A stretch of 25,603 nucleotides of DNA from Acidimicrobiia bacterium (lineage in GTDB: Bacteria > Actinomycetota > Acidimicrobiia > UBA5794 > JAOTWH01), in NCBI GenBank assembly GCA_029863035.1, contig JAOTWH010000009.1:1-25603 (forward strand), given 5' to 3'. Shown here in pieces: positions 1-6,513 of the stretch. The notes beneath the pieces are model-generated. The model ran no database searches, was not told where the DNA came from, and saw only the letters and a list, made by a program, of their open reading frames with translations. A program made the translations under genes and the position numbers. Each line of letters opens with the position of its first letter. Position 1 is the first letter of the stretch.

Positions 1-97
1 AGCCGGCCAGCACGAACGATACGACAAGGATCGCGATGAGAGTGGGCCACGGCCACTTGACCGTTAGGCGCGACAAACCGTTGACGAGCGTCTTCAT
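1..97 (-). CDS. N-terminus of a membrane protein, probably MMPL/RND-type transporter (partial)
   Basis: An ATG at 97 on the minus strand opens a frame that runs off the left edge of the window, so only 32 codons are seen. A purine-rich Shine-Dalgarno (AAGGGG, 4 nt before the ATG) supports the start. The peptide has a short basic amphipathic head (Lys-Thr-Leu-Val-Asn-Gly-Leu-Ser-Arg-Leu, then Lys-Trp-Pro-Trp-Pro) followed at once by a hydrophobic helix. This is the usual beginning of MMPL/RND efflux or lipid transporters, but other polytopic proteins can start this way. It lies 67 bp downstream of the sigma-fusion gene on the same strand and could be co-transcribed with it. That it is a real gene is fairly secure; the family is a guess from the N-terminal pattern. 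Confidence 0.55.
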   Translation of the reverse strand, partial: MKTLVNGLSRLTVKWPWPTLIAILVVSFVLAG

Positions 98-164
98 GAT
101 TCCCCTTCTTAAGGCCGTTGAGTCCGGTGCAGACTATTCATTCGGCGCCGCTGTTCAAGGAGGG

Positions 165-2414
165 TTAGGGAGAATCAGGGCAATCGTTGAGCTCGACCAG
201 AAGCTCCGCAGACACAACTGGTCGAGGATCTGGACCCTTCATGTTGTCGGTGGCCTGGATGGTCACCTTGAAAATCGTGCCTGGCTTCAAGTCGAGTTCC
301 GGCACCAGCTCGAAGGTCCAAACCTTCCCGTCGAAGGTCATCTTCTCCAGACGCTGGGCCCCTTCGGAAATCGTCCAGGCCAGCAAAACCTCCAAGGGGT
401 CCCCTTCTCGGTCTGTGACGGTCGCCGTGAAAACGGCTTTCTCCTTCCCCTTGGAGCACACCTTGCCTTCAGGACCCAGCTTCCAGATCTGGGACGGCTC
501 CTCGGGGGACCCAGGCTCGGGAGCCACCGACACGTCCTCGATGACCGGTGGCAAGTTGGTGAGCATGACCGTGATGGTGACCGTCGCTCTGTTCGACCAA
601 TCGCCATCGTCGTCTCGCACCCTGTATTCGAAGGTTGTAGAGCCGATAAATCCCTTCGTCGGAATGAACTCGAACGTGCCGTCGAGGTTGTTGACAACTG
701 TCCCTTGGGCTCCGGTGTCGTCAGACTCGATGGTGTCGGCCACCAGGAACCCGTCGGAGTCGAAATCGTTAGCAAGCACGTTCGCCGTGGTGAAAGGGGT
801 GTCCACGAGCGTGGAGAACCCGGCCGGCCCAGGATCATCGACCGCGGTGGGGCGAGACGTCGTCGGTGGCGTTGTGGTTGTCGTCGTCGTTGTGGTAGTG
901 GTCGTGGTTGCCGGCAAGGTTGTGGTAGTTGTCGTGGACGTGGTCGTGGTCGACGTGTTCGTGGTCGACGTGTTCGTGGTCGACGTGTTCGTGGTCGACG
1001 TGTTCGTGGTCGACGTGTTCGTGGTCGAGGTGTTCGTGGTCGAGGTTGTGGTGGTCGTGGTTGACGGTGCGGTCGTGGTGGGTGGCACAGGTGCGATCAC
1101 GAACGGGCCCGACTGAACCGTGGCGGTCCAGTCGCCATTGGCCCCCTGTGTGCGCAGGTTGAAGTACCAGTTGCCCGGAGTCAGCTCGGAACTGTGGGTG
1201 CCTCCTGCTGTGCCAGGAAGATTGCCGACGGTGTCAGGCAGAGTGGGACCGCCCTCGGACCAGCCAACCGAATACGCCAACGCACCTGGTACCGGCGTCC
1301 AGGCGATGTCGATTGTGGTGTCGTCGGAGGTGTTGCCGATCTGATGGCTAGTTGAGACGACATCGACCGGATCTCGGAGAACCACAATCGCCGGGGTGGT
1401 CGAGGTCGGCGGCATGGTCGTAGTCGACTCGGCGGTCGTGGTGCTTGTCCCTTGCAGAACAGCGCCGAGGACGGTCGGCTCGGTCGAGTCTCCGCCACCT
1501 TGAGCGAGGAGCACCGCCAGAGCGACGAGGCTGAGTACTCCCAACGTTCCCCAGATCAGGATCAAGCCGGTCGTGGTGCCCACTAATGAGCGGAACTTTC
1601 CGCGTGCAGACCCTCCAGACGAAGCGGCAATCTGGTGAGTCAACAACTCCTCCCAGGCGCTCTCATACAACCCGGGCGAGGCCGGGACAACGGACAACGC
1701 AGCGAAGAGCGTCGTGGGAACCAACAGCCGGCGGCGGGTTCCCTGGCAGGTCTCGCAGCCCTCCACGTGCTGGTTGACGAGAGAACGCAACTCACGGGTC
1801 ACCGGTGGGACCTCGAATCCGCTCAACAACGTGGCCAGCTCTATGCAATCGCTCGCACCGCGGCGCACCAGCATGTAGGTGCCCACCGAGTCGCTGAAGG
1901 ATTGCTTCATGCGACTCACCATCGTGTATGCGTTGGCTTTTGTGACTCCGAGGACATCGGCGATCTCGCTGCTTTCCAGCCCCTGACGAACATGGAGGTC
2001 CATCACGGCGTAGGAACGCGTGTCCAAGCCAGATGCGATCTCCCACACTGTGGTCGACGTCTCTTGCGCTAGCGCCGCTTGAGCGGGATCGTCGAAGTGA
2101 GCAGGGTCGACTTGGTCGAAGATGGGCGCCTCGGGGGTCTCGGTCGGCGTCTTGGCCCTCGCCTCGATTCTGTCGAGACCCAACCGGTAGGCGATGGAGA
2201 ACAGCCAGCTCCTGAAGCGACTCGGGTTCTGGAGCTGATCGAGACGCTCCATGGCCCTCACGAATGTGTCCTGGGTCACGTCGGCTGCGTCGTGACTGTT
2301 TCGCAACAGGCGCGCCAGAAAGTCGTAGACCGCGTCGAAGTGGAGTGCGTACAGCTCGGCGAACGCCTCTCTGTCTCCTCTACGTGCCGCCTCTACAAGG
2401 TCCGAATCCGACGT
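165..2414 (-). CDS. ECF sigma factor fused to zinc anti-sigma-like motif, TM helix and extracellular Fn3/Ig-like domains
   Basis: About 749 residues if read from 2414. Residues ~10-80 are sigma-70 region 2 (acidic AAD-VTQDTFVRA segment, then FRSWLFSIAYRL). Residues ~120-170 are region 4 with a helix-turn-helix (SSEIADVLGVTKANAYTMVS). Next comes His-x3-Cys-x2-Cys at 216-223, the signature of zinc-binding anti-sigma domains, and one membrane helix at ~282-304. The rest should be extracellular: an Fn3-like domain (~341-441), a 75-residue Thr/Ser/Asn linker (~445-520), a cadherin/VCBS-type Ig-like domain (~522-617) and a final beta-rich domain with two cysteines. Ordinary ECF factors are ~180-200 residues, so this is a one-component sigma/membrane-sensor fusion. 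The first conventional start (TTG, 2306) would delete the beginning of region 2. Coding similarity continues to 2414, where GGGAGGA precedes an in-frame ACG, and an in-frame TAG lies just upstream. Release from the membrane, if it occurs, would need proteolysis (inference). Confidence 0.85.
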   Translation of the reverse strand, partial: TSDSDLVEAARRGDREAFAELYALHFDAVYDFLARLLRNSHDAADVTQDTFVRAMERLDQLQNPSRFRSWLFSIAYRLGLDRIEARAKTPTETPEAPIFDQVDPAHFDDPAQAALAQETSTTVWEIASGLDTRSYAVMDLHVRQGLESSEIADVLGVTKANAYTMVSRMKQSFSDSVGTYMLVRRGASDCIELATLLSGFEVPPVTRELRSLVNQHVEGCETCQGTRRRLLVPTTLFAALSVVPASPGLYESAWEELLTHQIAASSGGSARGKFRSLVGTTTGLILIWGTLGVLSLVALAVLLAQGGGDSTEPTVLGAVLQGTSTTTAESTTTMPPTSTTPAIVVLRDPVDVVSTSHQIGNTSDDTTIDIAWTPVPGALAYSVGWSEGGPTLPDTVGNLPGTAGGTHSSELTPGNWYFNLRTQGANGDWTATVQSGPFVIAPVPPTTTAPSTTTTTTSTTNTSTTNTSTTNTSTTNTSTTNTSTTNTSTTTTSTTTTTTLPATTTTTTTTTTTTTPPTTSRPTAVDDPGPAGFSTLVDTPFTTANVLANDFDSDGFLVADTIESDDTGAQGTVVNNLDGTFEFIPTKGFIGSTTFEYRVRDDDGDWSNRATVTITVMLTNLPPVIEDVSVAPEPGSPEEPSQIWKLGPEGKVCSKGKEKAVFTATVTDREGDPLEVLLAWTISEGAQRLEKMTFDGKVWTFELVPELDLKPGTIFKVTIQATDNMKGPDPRPVVSAELLVELNDCPDSP
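946..1035. repeat. Six tandem 15-bp repeats in the Thr-rich linker of the sigma fusion
   Basis: The 15-bp unit GTGGTCGACGTGTTC occurs five times without change (946-1020) and once with one mismatch (1021-1035). On the minus strand it encodes the pentapeptide Asn-Thr-Ser-Thr-Thr. Unit length is a multiple of three, so gain or loss of copies keeps the frame. It lies in the surface linker between Fn3 and Ig-like domains, with simpler GTT/GTC-rich tracts on both sides. Confidence 0.92.
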
Positions 2415-2436
2415 GAGTCCTCCCTAATGGGCACTA

Positions 2437-2465
2437 AGCGTACTCGAAACCGCGAAATCGGTTTC
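2437..2465 (-). promoter_or_regulatory. Candidate promoter of the sigma-fusion gene
   Basis: Reading the minus strand, GAAACC (2465-2460) is followed after exactly 17 nt by TACGCT (2442-2437), a good TAnnnT -10 hexamer. Expected transcription start is about 2430, giving a leader of roughly 15 nt that carries the GGGAGGA ribosome site. The GAAACC element differs from the housekeeping TTGACA but resembles the AAC-containing -35 of ECF promoters, so autoregulation is possible. Based only on sequence pattern. Confidence 0.3.
2446..2465. repeat. 7-bp inverted repeat in the divergent sigma/orphan-gene region
   Basis: GAAACCG (2446-2452) and CGGTTTC (2459-2465) form a perfect inverted repeat separated by 6 nt. 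It sits between the divergently transcribed sigma-fusion gene and the small gene at 2542 and overlaps the proposed -35 of the former. It may be a dyad operator, or two facing ECF -35 elements. There is no T-run, so it is not an obvious terminator. Confidence 0.35.
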
Positions 2466-2541
2466 TAGAGCTGTAAGAAATCGCGGGCCCAGGAGTCATA
2501 CAGGGTGAGGCAAAGGTGCAAGAAGGAAGAAGGAGCCTGTT

Positions 2542-2781
2542 GTGGAAGCTGTGGATTGGGTGAAGTGGTACGACCAGACGCCGGCGACGGTGGATTATCT
2601 CGAAGCGGCGAGGAGCGCTCTGGTGAGTGCCGGGTTCGCGGCAGAGCCGGAGACCGTGCTCGAAGTGGGAAGACATCTGCTGTCAGATCCAAATGGGGCG
2701 CAGAAGCTGAGATCTCTTGGCGAGATCTGGGAGAAGCAGGGTGCGCCCGCTCCGTGGTTGGCGCTGGTCCAAACGAAATAG
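2542..2781 (+). CDS. Small orphan protein of unknown function (79 aa)
   Basis: GTG start at 2542 with a strong AGGAG (2531-2535) six nt upstream, and TAG stop at 2779-2781. The stop is followed eight nt later by a GC-rich perfect hairpin, so the unit has ribosome site, frame and terminator of its own. The product is soluble, with no signal peptide, membrane segment or cysteine. It is predicted largely helical: an acidic/aromatic N-terminus (Trp-Val-Lys-Trp-Tyr-Asp), a helix around DYLEAARSALVSAGF, and a C-terminal stretch with GEIWEKQG and APWLALVQ. I do not recognise a family. It is divergent from the sigma-fusion gene and could share regulation with it. A longer overlapping frame exists (2505-3050) but runs through the terminator and is Arg/Ser-rich, so this 79-codon frame is preferred. 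Confidence 0.6.
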   Translation: MEAVDWVKWYDQTPATVDYLEAARSALVSAGFAAEPETVLEVGRHLLSDPNGAQKLRSLGEIWEKQGAPAPWLALVQTK

Positions 2782-2788
2782 GCAAAGA

Positions 2789-2819
2789 ACGAGGAGCCCG
2801 GGGCCAGGGGGCTCCTCGT
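2789..2819 (+). terminator. Strong hairpin terminator after the small orphan gene
   Basis: An 11-bp perfect stem (2789-2799 with 2809-2819, ACGAGGAGCCC pairing with GGGCTCCTCGT) closes a 9-nt loop, eight nt after the stop codon at 2781. The following bases (CCTTCATT) are only moderately T-rich, as is common in high-GC actinobacteria. It separates the orphan gene from the beta-helix gene. Confidence 0.65.
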
Positions 2820-3114
2820 CCTTCATTCGGCGGTAATCGGGGGCAGGCTGGTAGGTCCGAAGTTTGGTCGCACGAATCGCGATCACTGTCGCTGTTTGGC
2901 GAGAGCCAACCGATCACTCCGGAATCCGCTCCACGTTCGGCGTCGGGGACCGTAATCGGCATATTTCCACCGTGTAGCTATGGTGGCGACGCGACTCGCT
3001 CCTTGCACCTTCGCGAGTCCCCGCGAATTGAATCAAAACATCCGCGATAACAGCCAAGGACCGGCCAGGGAGTCCGTGGCACACATCGGCTGCCGATAGT
3101 CCACGGCACTTTTC
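2820..3114. other. Non-coding leader between terminator and beta-helix gene
   Basis: The 333 bp between the stop at 2781 and the ATG at 3115 hold the terminator, then about 295 bp with no convincing frame on either strand. Short frames here are Arg/Ser/Pro-rich and have no ribosome site. The only structure I see is the nested palindrome at 3074-3106 next to the start codon. A TAGCTA (-10-like) lies near 2976, without a recognisable -35. Confidence 0.5.
3074..3106 (+). promoter_or_regulatory. Nested palindrome just upstream of the beta-helix start codon
   Basis: Outer arms CCGTGG (3074-3079) and CCACGG (3101-3106) enclose an inner odd palindrome ATCGGC-T-GCCGAT (3085-3097). It is followed by CACTTTTC and then the ATG at 3115. 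In RNA this could be a hairpin with a short T-run, like an attenuator; as DNA it could be an operator. The start codon has no purine-rich ribosome site, so the element may affect translation. Function is unproven. Confidence 0.35.
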
Positions 3115-4668
3115 ATGAAACTCACAGTGCATTACGCGACCAATTTGAGCCGATCGCTAATCGTCGCGCTCCTGGCGGGTGCCGCCATCTTGGCTCCGAC
3201 CTCCACCAGCACGGCCCAAGCTGTATCGACACCCGAGAACGGCCCGTGGGCCGGAGCCGGCCTCTCGGATCCATCCATTCTCACCTACAGCCAAGGGACC
3301 CGCACGATCACCACACCCGGAACGGTGATCGAGAACGAGGAGATCTACGGCACCCTGTTCATCGAAGCTCCCGGTGTCGTAATCCGAAACTCGTGGATCT
3401 ACAACGAGGGCTTCTGGACCATCTGGGCCCCCGCCGGTTATGTGACCATCGAGGACAGCTTGATCGGCCATCCCGACCACAGAAACGAGCGGGGCATCGG
3501 TGGTGACAACATGACCGTGCGCCGCGTCGAGTTCGAATACCTCGAGGATGCCATCAAGATCGGATCGAACTCACTGTACGAGAACAACATCCTCCACAAC
3601 CTCGCCGCCGGAGGCCCCGGCCACCAGGACGGCATCCAGGACGATGGTGGAGCCCACAACTCGACAGTTCGCAACTCCTATATCGAGACGCTGATCCCAG
3701 GCGGCACTTCTGCTGTCATCATCAAGTCCGACTTCGGCCTAGGCCACGACCTGCTGTTCGAAGGCAACTACATGAACGGCGGCACTTACACCTTCTACTC
3801 ACGAGACGGCGGCCACGGCGACCCATACAACATCACCGTGCGCAACAATCGCTTCGGTCGTGACTACGTCTACGGATTGTTCAGCATCGACGGCAACGGC
3901 ACCACTCTCGAGGGCAACGTGTGGGACGACACCGGCGCGCCTCTCGACGGACAGGATGTCGAAACGGTCGGGCTTCACGACCCCGCCACCGGCAGGTGGC
4001 ACCTGAGCCGTAGCGACACTTCCATCGCATCGTTCGATTTCGGCAACCCGGGTGATATCGCGTTCGTGGGAGATTGGAACTGTGATGGCGTCGACACGCC
4101 CGGACTCTTCCGCCAGTCAGACGGATTCGTATACCTACGTAATTCAAACGACAGCGGGCCAGCCAATATCAGTTTCTACTTCGGTAACCCGGGTGACGTA
4201 CCCCTCGGCGGGGATTTCAACGGTGACGGGTGCGACACGGTGTCCATCTACCGTCCATCACAGGCCCGTTTCTACATCATGAACCAGCTGGGGCAGAACG
4301 GTCAGGGCGTCGGCCCCGCCGATACCACATACGACTTCGGCAATCTTGGCGACCAGCCGTTCATTGCGGACTTCGACAGCGATGGCATGGATACCGCAGG
4401 ACTCCACCGCCAATCGACTGGCCTGGTCTACTACCGGAACTCCCACTCCGCAGGGTCTGCCCATGGCCAGTTCGTGTTCGGAGATCCGGGCGACAGGCTG
4501 GTCGCCGGCGACTGGATTAACGCGGGGCCCTCGACTCCAGCGCTGTTTCGCCCGTCGACCGCGACGTTCTATTTCCGCCACTCCAACAGTCAGGGTTCGG
4601 CCGACGGCCAGTTCTCGTTTGGGCAGTCGTCCTGGATGCCGATTGCGGGTCGTTTCGGATTGGGATAG
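3115..4668 (+). CDS. Secreted right-handed beta-helix protein with C-terminal Asp-rich repeats
   Basis: 517 residues. Residues 1-36 form a signal peptide (basic start, hydrophobic LIVALLAGAAILA, cleavage after AQA). Residues ~45-280 are a right-handed beta-helix of the pectate-lyase type, with short repeating strands such as PGVVIRNSWIY, TVRNSYIE and ITVRNNRFG. A polar cluster HQDGIQDDGG at 170-179 and KSDFGLGHD near 204-212 are candidate catalytic or metal sites. Residues ~288-517 contain four repeats of about 55 residues with FGNPGD followed by DWNCDG-, DFNGDG- or DFDSDG-type Ca-binding-like loops; the fourth loop (DWINAG) is degenerate. It is likely exported and polysaccharide-directed (lyase, epimerase or binding protein), consistent with its place in an exopolysaccharide locus. 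The beta-helix part is closely paralogous to the gene at 12568-13626. The start codon lacks a Shine-Dalgarno. No exact activity can be assigned. Confidence 0.88.
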   Translation: MKLTVHYATNLSRSLIVALLAGAAILAPTSTSTAQAVSTPENGPWAGAGLSDPSILTYSQGTRTITTPGTVIENEEIYGTLFIEAPGVVIRNSWIYNEGFWTIWAPAGYVTIEDSLIGHPDHRNERGIGGDNMTVRRVEFEYLEDAIKIGSNSLYENNILHNLAAGGPGHQDGIQDDGGAHNSTVRNSYIETLIPGGTSAVIIKSDFGLGHDLLFEGNYMNGGTYTFYSRDGGHGDPYNITVRNNRFGRDYVYGLFSIDGNGTTLEGNVWDDTGAPLDGQDVETVGLHDPATGRWHLSRSDTSIASFDFGNPGDIAFVGDWNCDGVDTPGLFRQSDGFVYLRNSNDSGPANISFYFGNPGDVPLGGDFNGDGCDTVSIYRPSQARFYIMNQLGQNGQGVGPADTTYDFGNLGDQPFIADFDSDGMDTAGLHRQSTGLVYYRNSHSAGSAHGQFVFGDPGDRLVAGDWINAGPSTPALFRPSTATFYFRHSNSQGSADGQFSFGQSSWMPIAGRFGLG

Positions 4669-4708
4669 TCGGTCCGTTCGACGAATCTGGGATCAGGAGC
4701 TTTCGCCG

Positions 4709-5872
4709 TCAGCTTCCTGCCAGGTCGGCACCGACGGCAACCACGCTGGCATCGACACCCATTACGGACAACTGGTCGGCGATCTCGGGAACGTAGACCG
4801 GATTCATCACTACCACCAGGCCGGGTGACAACTCTGGCAGCTGGGCAGGGGATATGACCGGAGTGCCCGAGCCGGAAAGGTAGGAACCATGCTTGGCCTT
4901 ATTGATGTCGACGGCGGCCGCGATGTCTACCGCAACCGAGCTGATGAAGCCCACGGCCTTGGAACTTGCGCCCCACAGCACGGCAGGCCGCCCCAGTTGA
5001 GTGGTGGCACTGATCCTGTCTCGCCATGTCGAGATCGCCAGGTCGACACGCTGGTTGAAGCTCGAGGCAAGCTCCACAACGTGAGCAGCGTCTGCGTTGG
5101 GTGCTCCGGCCTCGCCGGGCGTGGCCTCCAAGAGAAGGTACTGGTCCGCGAAATCGAGGTAGAGATCAAGGACCTCGAAGCCAACAACTCGCGCCAGATT
5201 CCGCAGCGAGGTGGCCGTGAAGTAAGAGCAATGTTCGTAGTAAACATCCCAGAACGCCCCCTCGGTAAGGATCCGAGCCGTGTCGGGCACTTCGATGAAC
5301 GCCACCGCTCCCGGGGTTCGGATGGCTGAGGAACGCAGCCAGCCGGCAAACTCCGACGCGTTGGGGACGTGTTCCAGAGTGTGACGACACGCGATCAGAT
5401 CGCCGGTGAAATCCGACTCAGGACCCAAGAATTCCGAAAGCACAGTGAAGTCCCCTGCCTCGGCTCTTCCCGGCTCGTATGCAGGGTCCACCCCCAGTCC
5501 GGTCATCGCGCCCACCCGGCACGCGATGGCCAGCCACTCTGCCTTACCGCATCCGACCTCGAGCACTTGCTTGCCCTTCAACCCATGCTTCTGCACCAGT
5601 TGACGCGCGGTGCGCTCAGCGAAGGCCACAAACGTCGGCGACGTTGCCTGGCTGTCTTCGTAAGGAAGGGTGTAGTCGACGTCGCCGGAAGCAAAGGCTT
5701 GGTTCTGGATAAAGCCACAAGCAGGGCACACAGCGAGGTCCAGAGTCCCGACTGGTTGAGCGAGCGCCGCCTCTCGAGTCAGATGAAGGATGCAAGAGCT
5801 GGTAGGGACCGACTCGACTTGATAGAAGCTCCGGGTTCCAGCGCCGCACAGACGACATCCCGGTTGACTCAC
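4709..5872 (-). CDS. SAM-dependent sugar C-methyltransferase (TylC3-like), copy 1
   Basis: 387 residues, GTG start at 5872 overlapping the stop of the PIG-L gene as GTGA. The N-terminus has a zinc-binding pair CRLC (6-9) and CPAC (49-52). SAM motif I is VLEVGCG near 103-109, and the C-terminal lobe contains AVLWGASSKAVG. This is the three-part layout of NDP-hexose C-methyltransferases (zinc domain, Rossmann methyltransferase, C-terminal domain). The Tyr-x-Glu-His motif at 211-214 (YYEHCSYF) matches the region holding the catalytic Tyr/Glu/His in characterised members such as TcaB9, from memory. It probably adds a methyl to a keto-sugar carbon of a nucleotide sugar in the cytoplasm. It is the last gene of the five-gene operon and converges with the beta-helix gene, 40 bp away. 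The sequence differs substantially from copy 2, so the two probably act on different substrates or positions. Confidence 0.85.
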   Translation of the reverse strand: MSQPGCRLCGAGTRSFYQVESVPTSSCILHLTREAALAQPVGTLDLAVCPACGFIQNQAFASGDVDYTLPYEDSQATSPTFVAFAERTARQLVQKHGLKGKQVLEVGCGKAEWLAIACRVGAMTGLGVDPAYEPGRAEAGDFTVLSEFLGPESDFTGDLIACRHTLEHVPNASEFAGWLRSSAIRTPGAVAFIEVPDTARILTEGAFWDVYYEHCSYFTATSLRNLARVVGFEVLDLYLDFADQYLLLEATPGEAGAPNADAAHVVELASSFNQRVDLAISTWRDRISATTQLGRPAVLWGASSKAVGFISSVAVDIAAAVDINKAKHGSYLSGSGTPVISPAQLPELSPGLVVVMNPVYVPEIADQLSVMGVDASVVAVGADLAGS

Positions 5873-6513
5873 ATCAGCACCGTCGTGCGGGAGCTGAAAG
5901 CCTCAGCGAATCCACTAGGGGCACCACATTCAACGGCGCGGATCCTCATCAAGGCGGCCAGCGTTTCCCTATCGAACCATGCCTTGTCATTCTGACTGGG
6001 GAAGTGGTCGAGAAGGTGATCGAGCTTGGTCGAGGCGATCTTCTCAGAGAGTCTCACGAACACATTTGGCTGCATGACGTCTCCGTCCCTTTTGAGGATC
6101 TCGTATTGGAGCGTCATGTGGTCACGCAGGACCTGGCCGGTGATGTCAGCGACAAAACGGTGATCCTGGTGCCGATCCTCACGGTGATGAGTGAAAGCCA
6201 GGTCGATCTCCTTGTCGGCAACCGCCGCTCGCAGGAACTCCTTCGCCTTAGCCGGCGTCCGGTAGGGGAGTAGCCCGTCTTCGAATTGGCCAACGATGAG
6301 CTCGACCCGATCGCCCAGGAGGTCTTTTGCACTCTGGGTCGCCTCGGCCGTGCGCTCCGGAGTAGAAGTGAACACCACCCAATGGAACTTTGCCTGTGGG
6401 GCCCTATCTGCCAACTTGAGCAGAGTCCCCCCAGCGCCGATCTCAATGTCGTCGGGATGGGCCCCGAGGCACAGCACCGTGCGCGGCTCGCGATCGAACT
6501 CAAGGCCGAGCAT
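5869..6513 (-). CDS. PIG-L/LmbE family N-deacetylase
   Basis: Read from the ATG at 6513 (214 residues), which has GGGAGGA six nt upstream; the longer frame to 6555 lacks a ribosome site and would overlap the upstream gene more. The start lies inside the end of the nucleotidyltransferase gene (14-nt overlap), and the stop overlaps the next gene as GTGA, so expression is coupled. Two family motifs are clear: AHPDDIEIG at 18-26 and HHREDRHQDH further on, together the zinc ligands and catalytic Asp of PIG-L deacetylases. Relatives remove acetyl groups from N-acetylglucosamine-type conjugates (GlcNAc-PI, mycothiol, bacillithiol) and from polysaccharide precursors. Here the context suggests deacetylation of an amino sugar carried by a nucleotide or lipid, possibly creating a free amine in the polymer unit. 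The substrate is inferred, not shown. Confidence 0.87.
   Translation of the reverse strand: MLGLEFDREPRTVLCLGAHPDDIEIGAGGTLLKLADRAPQAKFHWVVFTSTPERTAEATQSAKDLLGDRVELIVGQFEDGLLPYRTPAKAKEFLRAAVADKEIDLAFTHHREDRHQDHRFVADITGQVLRDHMTLQYEILKRDGDVMQPNVFVRLSEKIASTKLDHLLDHFPSQNDKAWFDRETLAALMRIRAVECGAPSGFAEAFSSRTTVLM

Noticed and set aside
946..1035. Regular short repeats resembling a repeat array
   Set aside because: No spacers; 15-bp direct tandem units in frame with a coding sequence, so not CRISPR.
187..1116. Plus-strand frame rich in Val (long VVVVV and VDVFV repeats), plus the overlapping Arg/Gly-rich frame at 36-1064
   Set aside because: These are antisense shadows of the Thr-rich linker and Ig-like domain of the sigma fusion; the repeats arise from the 15-bp units.
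2505..3050. 181-codon plus-strand frame overlapping the small orphan gene
   Set aside because: Arg/Ser/Gly-rich, no ribosome site, and reads through the hairpin terminator; the 79-codon frame has better start and stop signals.
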